Shown: in pieces, positions 17,584 to 25,277 of the stretch
Layout: each line of letters opens with the position of its first letter
Numbering within the stretch: the stretch's first letter is position 1
Source of the DNA: Microbacterium abyssi
GTDB taxonomy: Bacteria; Actinomycetota; Actinomycetes; Actinomycetales; Microbacteriaceae
DNA: 64,000 bases
NCBI RefSeq assembly: GCF_015277895.1
Contig: NZ_CP063815.1
Coordinates: forward strand, 1,736,001-1,800,000
Direction: 5' to 3'
Notes under the pieces: model-generated
The model's input: only the letters and a program-made list of their open reading frames with translations
What the model was told of the DNA's origin: nothing
The model's database searches: none
Program-made: the position numbers and the translations under genes

Positions 17584-18956
17584 TGACCACGCACACCTTC
17601 GACCTCGTCGTGCTCGGCGGCGGCAGCGGCGGCTATGCCGCGGCCCTCCGCGCCGCCGAGCTCGGCAAGAGCGTCGCGCTGATCGAGAAGGACAAGGTCG
17701 GCGGCACGTGCCTGCATCGCGGATGCATCCCGACCAAGGCGCTGCTGCACGCCGCCGAGGTCGCGGACCATGTCCGCGACGCGGCATCCGTCGGCATCGG
17801 CGCGACGTTCGACGGCGTCGATCCGGCCGGCGTCCGCGCATATCGCGAGAACATCGTCGCGAAGAAGTACAAGGGTCTGGAGGGCCTCGTCAAGGCCCGC
17901 GGCATCACGACCGTCGCGGGTACGGGGAGACTCAACGCCGACCGCACCGTCTCCGTCGGAGACGACGTGTACAGCGGCACCGACGTCGTGCTCGCGACCG
18001 GCTCGTACAGCCGTTCGCTGCCCGGCCTCGAGATCGGCGGACGCATCCTCACCAGCGAGCAGGCGCTCGCGCTCGATGTCGTCCCTGAGCGCGTCCTCGT
18101 GCTCGGCGGCGGCGTGATCGGCGTCGAGTTCGCGAGCGTCTGGCGCTCGTTCGGCGCCGAGGTGACGATCATCGAGGCGCTGCCGCACCTGGTCCCGAAC
18201 GAGGACGTCGCCCTCAGCAAGGGGCTCGAGCGGGCGTTCCGCCGTCGCGGCATCCAGTACTCGCTCGGAACCCGGTTCCAGACGGCGACGCAGGATGACG
18301 CGAGCGTCACCGTCACGCTGGAGGACGGCAAGACCTTCACCGGCGACTATCTGCTCGTCGCCGTCGGCCGCGGACCGGTCACCGCCGACCTCGGATTCGA
18401 GGATGCCGGAATCACGCTCGACCGCGGGTTCGTGACCGTGGACGAGGAGCTTCGCACCGGCGTGCCGAACGTCTGGGCGGTCGGAGACATCGTGCCCGGG
18501 CTGCAGCTCGCCCACCGCGGCTTCCTGCAGGGCATCGCCGTCGCCGAGCGGATCGCGGGCCAGTCGCCCGCGCCGGTCCCGGAGTCGCAGATCCCGAAGA
18601 TCACGTACTGCAACCCCGAGGTGGCCTCAGTCGGCGTCACGGAGGAGGCCGCCGTCACCGAGCACGGCGCCGACGCGGTCGTATCCTATGAGTACAACCT
18701 CGCCGGCAACGGCAAGAGCGAGATCATCGGCACGACGGGCCTCGTCAAGGTCGTCCGGCTGAAGGACGGTCCTGTGCTGGGCGTCCACCTTCTCGGCGAC
18801 CGGGTCGGCGAACTCATCACCGAGGGCCAGCTCGCCGTCGCGTGGGAGGCGCACCCCGAAGACATCGCCCCGCTCATCCACGCGCACCCCACGCAGAGCG
18901 AGGCGCTCGGCGAGGCCTTCCTGGCCCTCGCCGGAAAACCATTGCACGCCCTCTGA
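17583..18956 (+). CDS. lpdA: Dihydrolipoyl dehydrogenase (E3)
   Basis: 457-residue FAD enzyme that reoxidises dihydrolipoamide with NAD+ in the pyruvate and 2-oxoglutarate dehydrogenase complexes. It has the N-terminal FAD motif GGGSGG, the redox pair in GGTCLHRGCIP (Cys 43 and Cys 48), the NAD motif LGGGVIGVEFA, a second FAD site in WAVGDI, and the C-terminal HAHPTQSEALGE catalytic His-Glu pair. ATG 17583 shares its A with the pepA stop, and AAGGAGG inside the end of pepA is the ribosome site. The E2 gene follows 65 bases later with its own probable promoter. Confidence 0.95.
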   Translation: MTTHTFDLVVLGGGSGGYAAALRAAELGKSVALIEKDKVGGTCLHRGCIPTKALLHAAEVADHVRDAASVGIGATFDGVDPAGVRAYRENIVAKKYKGLEGLVKARGITTVAGTGRLNADRTVSVGDDVYSGTDVVLATGSYSRSLPGLEIGGRILTSEQALALDVVPERVLVLGGGVIGVEFASVWRSFGAEVTIIEALPHLVPNEDVALSKGLERAFRRRGIQYSLGTRFQTATQDDASVTVTLEDGKTFTGDYLLVAVGRGPVTADLGFEDAGITLDRGFVTVDEELRTGVPNVWAVGDIVPGLQLAHRGFLQGIAVAERIAGQSPAPVPESQIPKITYCNPEVASVGVTEEAAVTEHGADAVVSYEYNLAGNGKSEIIGTTGLVKVVRLKDGPVLGVHLLGDRVGELITEGQLAVAWEAHPEDIAPLIHAHPTQSEALGEAFLALAGKPLHAL

Positions 18957-18979
18957 CCACCAACCGGTGTCAGGGTCAC

Positions 18980-18985
18980 TAAGCT
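18980..18985 (+). promoter_or_regulatory. Probable -10 box for sucB
   Basis: TAAGCT lies in the 65-base lpdA-sucB gap, 36 bases before ATG 19022; AAGGAG at 19008-19013 is the ribosome site. Confidence 0.45.
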
Positions 18986-19021
18986 GAATACGTCATAAAC
19001 ATTCTTGAAGGAGACTCCGTC

Positions 19022-20782
19022 ATGAGCACATCCGTGGTCCTCCCCGCTCTCGGTGAGAGCGTCACAGAGGGTACGGTCACCCGCTGGCTGAAGCAGGTGG
19101 GAGACACCGTTCAGGCGGACGAGGGCCTGCTCGAGATCTCGACCGACAAGGTCGACACCGAGATCCCCTCCCCGGTCAGCGGCGTCATCGAGGAGATCCT
19201 CGTCGCCGAGGACGAGACCGTCGAGGTCGGTGCGCTCCTGGCGCGCATCGGCGACGGCAGCGGCGCTGCCCCCGCTTCGGATGCTCCGGCAGCCGCCGAA
19301 TCCGCTCCCGAGGCGGCCCCCGCTGACGCCGCTCCCGCGCAGGAGGCGCCCGCCCAGGACGCGCCCGCCCAGGACGCGCCTGCACAGGACGCGCCAGCCG
19401 AAGCAGCAGAAGCCGAGACCGCCCCCGCCCAGGAGGCAGCCGCCGCATCCGCTCCTGCGGGCGACGCCACCGACATCCGTCTTCCCGAGCTCGGCGAGAG
19501 CGTCACCGAGGGCACCGTCACCCGCTGGCTGAAGCAGGTCGGCGACGAGGTCGCCGTGGATGAGCCACTGCTCGAGATCTCCACCGACAAGGTCGACACC
19601 GAGATCCCCTCACCGGTCGCCGGCATCCTGCAGGAGATCGTCGCCGGTGAGGACGAGACCGTCGAGGTCGGCGGCGTCCTGGCCCGCGTCGGCTCCGGTG
19701 CGGCCCCCGCCGCTGAGGCCCCGGCTTCCGCTGAAGCCCCCGCTGCCGAGGCTCCTGCCGCCGAGGCAGCGGCCGCTCCGGCACCCGCCGCCGAAGCTCC
19801 CACACCGGCCGCGCCGGCACCGGCTGCTCCGGCACCGGCCGCGGCCCCCGCCGAGGCTCCGGCCGCGGACGACAAGGGCTCGGTCTACGTCACCCCGCTC
19901 GTCCGCCGCCTGGCTTCGCAGCAGGGCGTCGACCTCTCCACCGTCACCGGTTCGGGCGTAGGAGGACGCATCCGCAAGGAAGACGTCCTCAAGGCCGCCG
20001 AGGCCAAGGGCGCGGCACCTGCTGCGGCTGCCGCGGCACCTGCGCCCGCCCCGCTCGAGGTCTCGCCGCTGCGCGGCACCACCCAGAAGATGTCGCGGCT
20101 GCGCAAGGTCGTCGCCGAGCGCGCTGTCGCTTCGATGCAGCAGACGGCACAGCTGACCACGTTCGTCGAGGTCGATGTGACTGCTCTGGCGAACTACCGC
20201 AACAGCGTGAAGGACGACTTCCAGAAGAAGACCGGCGACAAGCTGTCCTTCCTCCCGTTCTTCACGCTCGCGGCCGCCGAGGCTCTGCAGGCGTTCCCGA
20301 TCATCAACGCTACGGTCGACGGCGAGAACATCGTCTACCCGGCCTCCGAGAACATCTCGATCGCCGTCGACACCGAGCGCGGCCTGCTGACTCCGGTGCT
20401 GCGTGACGCGGCGTCGAAGAACCTCGCACAGATCGCGCACGAGATCGCCGACCTCGCCGCTCGCACACGCGACAACAAGCTGAAGCCCGACGAGCTCGCC
20501 GGTGGCACTTTCACGGTGACGAACACGGGTTCGCGCGGCGCGCTGTTCGACACCCCGCTGGTGTTCCTGCCGCAGTCGGCGATCCTCGGCACAGGCACCG
20601 TCTTCAAGCGCCCCGGCGTGGTGACGGTCGACGGCGTCGACGCGATCGCGATCCGCTCGTACGCATATCTCGCGATCTCGTACGACCACCGCATCGTCGA
20701 CGGTGCGGACGCCGCCCGCTTCCTCGGCGCAGTCAAGGCGCGCCTGGAGGCCGCTGACTTCGCGGGCAACCTGGGCGCCTGA
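19022..20782 (+). CDS. sucB: Two-lipoyl dihydrolipoamide acyltransferase E2 (SucB/AceF type)
   Basis: 586-residue E2 of an oxo-acid dehydrogenase complex. It has two nearly identical lipoyl domains (about 3-77 and 150-224; lipoyl lysines 43 and 190 in STDKVD), each followed by a long Ala/Pro/Glu linker, a peripheral-subunit-binding domain (about 287-325), and the catalytic acyltransferase domain with His 556 and Asp 560 in SYDHRIVDG. In actinobacteria such an E2 can serve both pyruvate and 2-oxoglutarate oxidation; AceE is encoded at 40.3 kb and no second E2 is in the window. It ends before a terminator located inside the convergent gene. Confidence 0.92.
   Translation: MSTSVVLPALGESVTEGTVTRWLKQVGDTVQADEGLLEISTDKVDTEIPSPVSGVIEEILVAEDETVEVGALLARIGDGSGAAPASDAPAAAESAPEAAPADAAPAQEAPAQDAPAQDAPAQDAPAEAAEAETAPAQEAAAASAPAGDATDIRLPELGESVTEGTVTRWLKQVGDEVAVDEPLLEISTDKVDTEIPSPVAGILQEIVAGEDETVEVGGVLARVGSGAAPAAEAPASAEAPAAEAPAAEAAAAPAPAAEAPTPAAPAPAAPAPAAAPAEAPAADDKGSVYVTPLVRRLASQQGVDLSTVTGSGVGGRIRKEDVLKAAEAKGAAPAAAAAAPAPAPLEVSPLRGTTQKMSRLRKVVAERAVASMQQTAQLTTFVEVDVTALANYRNSVKDDFQKKTGDKLSFLPFFTLAAAEALQAFPIINATVDGENIVYPASENISIAVDTERGLLTPVLRDAASKNLAQIAHEIADLAARTRDNKLKPDELAGGTFTVTNTGSRGALFDTPLVFLPQSAILGTGTVFKRPGVVTVDGVDAIAIRSYAYLAISYDHRIVDGADAARFLGAVKARLEAADFAGNLGA
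19346..19390 (+). repeat. Three 15-base tandem repeats in the E2 linker
   Basis: The unit GCGCCCGCCCAGGAC occurs at 19346-19360 and 19361-19375, with a two-base variant at 19376-19390. It encodes Ala-Pro-Ala-Gln-Asp in the flexible linker between lipoyl domains; copy number could vary between strains. Confidence 0.8.
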
Positions 20783-20792
20783 GTCAGGTCAG

Positions 20793-22205
20793 CTACTTCG
20801 GCTGGTGCGCGACGTCGTAGATGTCGCGCACCAGCCATTTCTGTTCGCGGCGCTCGAGCACGAGCATCTGCTCCGCTGACTCGTCGGCTGCGTCGTTCGG
20901 GCTGAGCCTGACTACGGCGACATCGCCGTAGTCGTCGACGAGCGTCGCCGCGCTCGCCTTCGACCCGCGCATGGCGAGCCCCTCGGCAGGGGTGAGGAGT
21001 CCGTCTGCCAGTGCCTCGGGGCAAGCCTCGGCCGCCGCCTGGGCACAGCCCGCGATCGCATCGAGCAGCGTCGGGACCAGCAGGAGCGGGTCACCGGCCT
21101 GAGGCGGCGCTGATGACGCCGCCTCAGGCGCTGCTGAAGGCTCCCCCTCGGTCCCGGACGATTCCACTGGTTCATCCACGATGAACGGCTGGCGGCCCTT
21201 CTGCGCGGCCTGTGCGGAACCGGCATCCTCGCCGTCTGGCCACATGAATCCGACCGCGAGTACGACGGCGGCGAGCGAACCGGCGAGGATCAGCGGACGC
21301 CGGCGCGATCGACGCGGCGCGCTCTTCGCGCGTCGCCGCTCGTCGCCGGCGCTCCGGTCATGTTGACGCCTTCTCGCGAGCCGTGACCGCGCGGCGACCG
21401 CGAACTCCCATCCCGGGCGCACAGCAGCGCGCACGGCATCCAGCAGCGCCGGCCGCGCCATCGCCCTGCGCGTCGTGGTCGAACGCACCCGCTGCGCGCG
21501 ACGTCCGCTCATGTCATCGGTGCGCAGCGAACGGCGTGGAGCCAGATCGGCCGCGCGCTCGGGGGCGAATACATCCAGCCGTAGCGCCCGCGGCGCCGCC
21601 AGCGCGAACAGCTGGCCCTCCCATCGGGCGTCCTCGTCGTCGTGATGGCGCCGCTCACGGAGCGCTGTCGCCATCTCCTCGAGCACGCGGATCGTGCCCC
21701 TGTCGTCAGTGTGCTCGATGATGCGCTCGACGAGCGCCGCCGTGCGCGCCCTCGCGCTGCCGCCCTCCCCGTGCACGAAGAGCGGGCGCCCATCGCCGGT
21801 GAGCCACCAGTCGCCATCTGCTTGCACGGCGTCTGCGCCGAGTTCTCTCACGCCGCGCAGCAGACTCGCCACCAGCGTGCCCAACTCCCCAGCGGCCAGC
21901 GGCGCATCCGCCGCGCGCCGACGGCCGAGAAAGGCCTCCACCCGCTGCGTGCACCAAGGCAGCAGAGCGTCGTGCCCGTCCGTCCGGCGATATACGTCGA
22001 TCACTCCGCACACGTGCTCGGCACCGGAGAAGGACCAGCCGGTCCAGTCCGCCAGATCCGCGACGTCCAGACGCACGGCGACGCCCTCCTCGTAGGCGAC
22101 GAGCGCGCCGGGGAACGGGCCCTCCGTGCGATCCACAGCACGGATGAGCCGGTGGGCTCCCGGCACCAGCGCGGAACGATCAGCTGCGGCATCCGTTTCG
22201 GTCAT
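20793..22205 (-). CDS. Uncharacterised single-pass membrane protein
   Basis: I do not recognise a named family. The 470-residue product has a soluble N-terminal region (1-260) containing LADWTGWSFSGAEHVCGV and WWLTGDGRPLFVH, a basic stretch, one transmembrane helix near residues 310-327 (LILAGSLAAVVLAVGF), a Ser/Pro/Glu-rich linker, and a C-terminal domain of about 110 residues. The charge pattern puts the N-terminal half in the cytoplasm and the C-terminal domain outside. The layout resembles cytoplasmic sensing or kinase-like domains tethered to an outer domain, but I see no kinase motifs. The start at ATG 22205 is chosen over a longer non-conserved extension. Confidence 0.6.
   Translation of the reverse strand: MTETDAAADRSALVPGAHRLIRAVDRTEGPFPGALVAYEEGVAVRLDVADLADWTGWSFSGAEHVCGVIDVYRRTDGHDALLPWCTQRVEAFLGRRRAADAPLAAGELGTLVASLLRGVRELGADAVQADGDWWLTGDGRPLFVHGEGGSARARTAALVERIIEHTDDRGTIRVLEEMATALRERRHHDDEDARWEGQLFALAAPRALRLDVFAPERAADLAPRRSLRTDDMSGRRAQRVRSTTTRRAMARPALLDAVRAAVRPGWEFAVAARSRLARRRQHDRSAGDERRRAKSAPRRSRRRPLILAGSLAAVVLAVGFMWPDGEDAGSAQAAQKGRQPFIVDEPVESSGTEGEPSAAPEAASSAPPQAGDPLLLVPTLLDAIAGCAQAAAEACPEALADGLLTPAEGLAMRGSKASAATLVDDYGDVAVVRLSPNDAADESAEQMLVLERREQKWLVRDIYDVAHQPK
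20800..20836 (+). terminator. Intrinsic terminator of sucB inside the next gene
   Basis: Perfect 14-base arms GGCTGGTGCGCGAC (20800-20813) and GTCGCGCACCAGCC (20823-20836), then ATTTCTGTT. It lies 17 bases after the sucB stop but inside the 3' coding end of the convergent gene, where it encodes LVRDIYDVAHQP. Confidence 0.75.
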
Positions 22206-22351
22206 CGCCCCATCACACCGCACCCAGCGCCCCGCGGAACGCGGTACACCGCGAATGTGCACAGCTCGGCGCACATGGCAGATGTGCAGAACGAGTCAGC
22301 CTCCCGCGAACGCGGACGTGAGGGGGCGCCGGACTCGGTATCCTGGTAGGC

Positions 22352-23062
22352 ATGGCTAAGCGTGCTCCCGAACCCGAAAAGCGTCCTGGGTTCTTCTCCC
22401 AGATCAAGTCCCTCTTCCGGTTCACACGCGAGATCTATCCCTGGCTCCCCTGGGCGCAGGTCGCCATCCTCGTCGGCGGCATCCTGCTCGGCCTCGTCAT
22501 CGGCTACCTCATTCCTCCCTTCCAGATCTGGTCGCTCATCCTGTGGGGCATCACCGGACTGATGGTCGGCGTCCTGGGATCCCTGTTCCTGATGACGCGC
22601 CTGTCCACCAAGGCGATGTACCAGAAGATCGACGGCATGCCCGGCGCGACCGGTCACGTCCTCAGCACGAGCCTCGGCCGCAAGTGGCAGGCATCTGAGA
22701 CGCCCGTCGGCATCAACCCCAAGACGCAGGAAGCCGTATACCGCGCTATCGGTCGCGGCGGCATCGTCGTCGTCGGCGAGGGCGCACGCGGCCGCCTCAC
22801 CCGCCTCATAAACGAGGAGCGGTCCAAGGCGCAGCGCGTCGCCAACGGCGTGCCTGTGCACGTCTACTACGTGGGCCACGGCGACGACGACGTCTCGATC
22901 TCCGATCTCTCCAAGACGATCAAGAAGCTCCCCAAGGCGATCGACAAGACGACCATGGCCGCCGTCATCCGTCGTATCGACTCGGTGTCGCAGTCGGTGA
23001 GCTCACTGCCGATCCCCAAGGGCATCGACCCGACCAAGGTGCGCGCTCAGCGACCGCGCTGA
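22352..23062 (+). CDS. DUF4191 family membrane protein
   Basis: 236-residue DUF4191 protein of unknown function, conserved in Actinobacteria. A basic head with FFSQIKSLFRFTREIYPWLPW is followed by two transmembrane helices (about 33-54 and 58-79) and a soluble cytoplasmic domain of about 150 residues with GATGHVLSTSLGRKW and AIGRGGIVVVGEG. In many actinobacteria this gene sits next to lipA and lipB, between the E2 gene and glnA; here the lipoate genes are absent from that position. A TATCCTGGTAGGC stretch just upstream of ATG 22352 probably holds the promoter. Confidence 0.85.
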   Translation: MAKRAPEPEKRPGFFSQIKSLFRFTREIYPWLPWAQVAILVGGILLGLVIGYLIPPFQIWSLILWGITGLMVGVLGSLFLMTRLSTKAMYQKIDGMPGATGHVLSTSLGRKWQASETPVGINPKTQEAVYRAIGRGGIVVVGEGARGRLTRLINEERSKAQRVANGVPVHVYYVGHGDDDVSISDLSKTIKKLPKAIDKTTMAAVIRRIDSVSQSVSSLPIPKGIDPTKVRAQRPR

Positions 23063-23069
23063 GCGCCCG

Positions 23070-24254
23070 TCAGCTCAGCGGCTCCTTCGGGAGGCGTCGC
23101 ACCTTCGCCCTGCGCCTGCGGCGTTCGGGCACCATCGAGCGCATCTCGTCGAGCTTGCCGAAACAGAGCAGACGGTCATCCGCCTCGAGCACCACATGTT
23201 TCCGCGGATTCGGGATGACGGATACGCCGCGGTGCAGCGTGAGAACGGTGATGTCCCGCTCCCACAGGCCCGACTCCCCCAGCGTCTTGCCGACGAGCTC
23301 GACAGCGCTGTGGACGCTGAGCTCCGCCACGCCGTATCCGGTCGAGACGGTCAGTCTCTGACGGACATCGATCTCGGGGAATGCGACCTGCGCCGCGATG
23401 TAGTCGATGATCGCGCCGGCGACATCGAGCTTCGTCGCCTGCTCGATGCCCTGCAGACCCGGCGAGGAGTTGACCTCCATCACCAGAGGTCCCTCCTCGC
23501 CCTCCAGCATGTCGACGCCGGCCACCCGCAACCCCATGATCTGAGCCGAGCGCACGGCTGCCTGCTCGTACTCCGGGTCGAGCTGTACGGCCTCGACGCT
23601 GCCCCCGCGGTGCACGTTCGAGCGGAACTCGTCCCCCGCCGCCACCCGCCGCATCGCCGCGACGACCCGGTCGCCGACGACGAGCGCGCGGATGTCACGT
23701 CCGCGGCTCTCGGAGACGAACCGCTGGATGAGCACGTTCTGCTTCGTCGAGTGCAGCGTCTCGATGATCGCCTCGGCGACCTTCACCTGCGGGGCGAGGA
23801 TCACGCCGATGCCCTGAGTGCCCTCGAGCAGCTTGATGACGACCGGCGCGCCGCCCACGCGCTCGATCGCAGGGCGCACGTCGGCGCGGTTGCGCACGAA
23901 CGCCGTAGCGGGCATCGCGATGTTGTGCCGCGACAGGATCTGGCTCGCGCGCAGTTTGTCGCGGGCGCTGGAGATGCCGTTGGCGGTGTTGGGCGTGTAG
24001 ACGTCCATCTGCTCGAACTGTCGTACCACGGCCGTGCCGAAGTAGGTGATCGAGCTGCCGATCCGGGGCAGGATCGCGTCATAGTCGCTGAGCGGCTTGC
24101 CGCGGAAGTGCAGATCTGGTTCGTCGGCGGTGAGATCGATCGCGAACTTCAACGTGTTGAGGACCTTGACATCGTGTCCGCGCTGGATCGCGGCTGCGCG
24201 CAATCGCTGCGTCGAGTATGCCTGGGGTGCACGGCTGAGTACGGCGAGCTTCAC
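23070..24254 (-). CDS. rimK: RimK-type ATP-grasp ligase with C-terminal RCK-like domain
   Basis: 394-residue protein. Residues 1-290 are a RimK-family ATP-grasp ligase (LPRIGSSITYFGTAVVRQFE, VIKLLEGTQGIGV, AGVDMLEGEEGPLVMEVNSSPGL minus its last residues in the metal site). RimK adds glutamates to the C-terminus of ribosomal protein S6. Residues from about 300 form a TrkA-C/RCK_C-like domain (ELSVHSAVELVGKTLGES, VLTLHRGVSVIPNP, DRLLCFG), a ligand-binding fold usually found in potassium channels and transporters. Enterobacterial RimK lacks it. Start GTG 24254 is only 17 bases from the divergent rimB-like ATG. The target in this organism is inferred, not shown. Confidence 0.8.
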   Translation of the reverse strand: MKLAVLSRAPQAYSTQRLRAAAIQRGHDVKVLNTLKFAIDLTADEPDLHFRGKPLSDYDAILPRIGSSITYFGTAVVRQFEQMDVYTPNTANGISSARDKLRASQILSRHNIAMPATAFVRNRADVRPAIERVGGAPVVIKLLEGTQGIGVILAPQVKVAEAIIETLHSTKQNVLIQRFVSESRGRDIRALVVGDRVVAAMRRVAAGDEFRSNVHRGGSVEAVQLDPEYEQAAVRSAQIMGLRVAGVDMLEGEEGPLVMEVNSSPGLQGIEQATKLDVAGAIIDYIAAQVAFPEIDVRQRLTVSTGYGVAELSVHSAVELVGKTLGESGLWERDITVLTLHRGVSVIPNPRKHVVLEADDRLLCFGKLDEMRSMVPERRRRRAKVRRLPKEPLS

Positions 24255-24271
24255 GTGTTTTTCCTGCCAAG

Positions 24272-24757
24272 ATGTATCGCGTGGTTAGGACATCTCATTC
24301 AAACACTCTTACGGGGTGGCGTGAATGGGTGAGCCTGCCCGATGCCGGCGTGGACTGGATCAAGGCGAAGATCGACACCGGTGCGCGCACATCCTCGCTG
24401 CACGCCTTCGACGTCGTCGAGTTCGACCGCGAAGGCGAAGCCTGGGTGCGGTTCCGGGTTAACCCCTGGCAGCACACCGATGCGGATGCCACGATCGTCG
24501 AGTGCCCGATCCATGATCGGCGCGAGGTCCGCAGCTCTTCGGGCCATTCGCAGGAACGTCTCGTAGTGCTCCTGGCGATCCGGCTGGTCGATCGGCTGAT
24601 CGTCTCCGAGGTGACGCTGAGCAATCGTGACGAGATGGGATTCCGGATGCTGATCGGCAGGGAGGCGCTGCGTCGCGGGTTCATCATCGACCCTGCTCGG
24701 TCCTTCCTCGGCGGCCGCGCTCCCAAGGAGGCTCGCCGCCGCAATCGCGGTGCCTGA
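24272..24757 (+). CDS. RimB-type retropepsin-like protease (Zn_protease family)
   Basis: 161-residue member of the family long called ATP-dependent zinc protease and now RimB, which removes or trims RimK-added glutamates in Pseudomonas. The retropepsin-like core is seen in IKAKIDTGARTSSLHA (Asp-Thr-Gly at about 35-37), FPVH-like variants replaced by ECPIHDRREVRSSSGHSQERLVV, and MLIGREALRRGFIIDP. The pairing head-to-head with rimK supports a shared modification cycle. The start is unsure: ATG 24272 is used, but GTG 24281 is in frame, and homologues begin close to TLTGWREWV. Confidence 0.75.
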   Translation: MYRVVRTSHSNTLTGWREWVSLPDAGVDWIKAKIDTGARTSSLHAFDVVEFDREGEAWVRFRVNPWQHTDADATIVECPIHDRREVRSSSGHSQERLVVLLAIRLVDRLIVSEVTLSNRDEMGFRMLIGREALRRGFIIDPARSFLGGRAPKEARRRNRGA

Positions 24758-24765
24758 CGTCAGGC
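24752..24765. repeat. Perfect 14-base palindrome spanning two stop codons
   Basis: GCCTGACGTCAGGC contains the TGA stops of both convergent genes (rimB-like and RDD). It may be a minimal shared terminator, though it has no loop or T-run. Confidence 0.4.
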
Positions 24766-25155
24766 CCTGATGAGGACCGTCCCGACCGCCTTGTCGTGCA
24801 GCCCGCGCTGATCCTGATCCCAGATGACCGCGGGGATGACGAGCGCCAGCAGCACGGTGCGCACGATCGGGCGCCACAGGCCCACCCAGGCGCCGTTCGC
24901 GAGCACCACGCGCATGCCGAGGATGCGGTGCCCTGGACTGCCGCCGATCGTGGGGATGAAGAGGATCTGGACCACCACGAAGATGACGAGCGTCGCGAGC
25001 GAGTCGTACCGGAAGAACGCGATCGAGATGACCACGGCGGCGGCCCAATCGATCGCGAGGGCGCCGATGCGCCGGCCGACGCGGGCGATGCTTCCCGGAC
25101 CCGCGGCGGGATAGCCGAGACGCTCTCCTGGGTATGAGTTCGCGGCTTCCGTCAC
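24760..25155 (-). CDS. RDD family membrane protein
   Basis: 131-residue RDD protein, a small membrane family of unknown or varied transport function. It begins with VGRRIGALAIDW, whose Arg and Asp give the family its name, and has three hydrophobic segments (about 33-48, 52-70 and 98-112), with the conserved GGSPGHRILGMRVV between the second and third. The start is GTG 25155 with a TAGGAT box six bases upstream, so it is leaderless. It is divergent from glnA1; the GlnR-type box lies between them and could affect both. Confidence 0.85.
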   Translation of the reverse strand: MTEAANSYPGERLGYPAAGPGSIARVGRRIGALAIDWAAAVVISIAFFRYDSLATLVIFVVVQILFIPTIGGSPGHRILGMRVVLANGAWVGLWRPIVRTVLLALVIPAVIWDQDQRGLHDKAVGTVLIRA

Positions 25156-25161
25156 ACATCC

Positions 25162-25167
25162 ATCCTA
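25162..25167 (-). promoter_or_regulatory. Leaderless -10 box for the RDD gene
   Basis: TAGGAT on the minus strand, six bases before GTG 25155. Confidence 0.55.
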
Positions 25168-25177
25168 TCGAGGGTCT

Positions 25178-25215
25178 GTAACATGGCCGAAACAAAGAGG
25201 ACACGGCTGAGAAAC
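25178..25215 (+). promoter_or_regulatory. GlnR-type nitrogen operator upstream of glnA1
   Basis: Four half-sites with exact six-base spacing: GTAAC (25178), GAAAC (25189), GACAC (25200) and GAAAC (25211). This matches the actinobacterial GlnR pattern of alternating gTnAC and GaAAc separated by six bases, with one substitution in the third half-site. It sits 63 bases upstream of the glnA1 start, suiting control by nitrogen supply. Confidence 0.75.
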
Positions 25216-25277
25216 CCCTGCGCCCTACTGTTCATGCAGGCCCCAAGGCCCCGATCCGCGTCATCCAGGAGTGATAC

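Noticed and set aside
23057..23080. CGCTGAG/CTCAGCG hairpin as terminator between DUF4191 and rimK
   Set aside because: Only seven pairs with a ten-base loop and no T-run; too weak to call.
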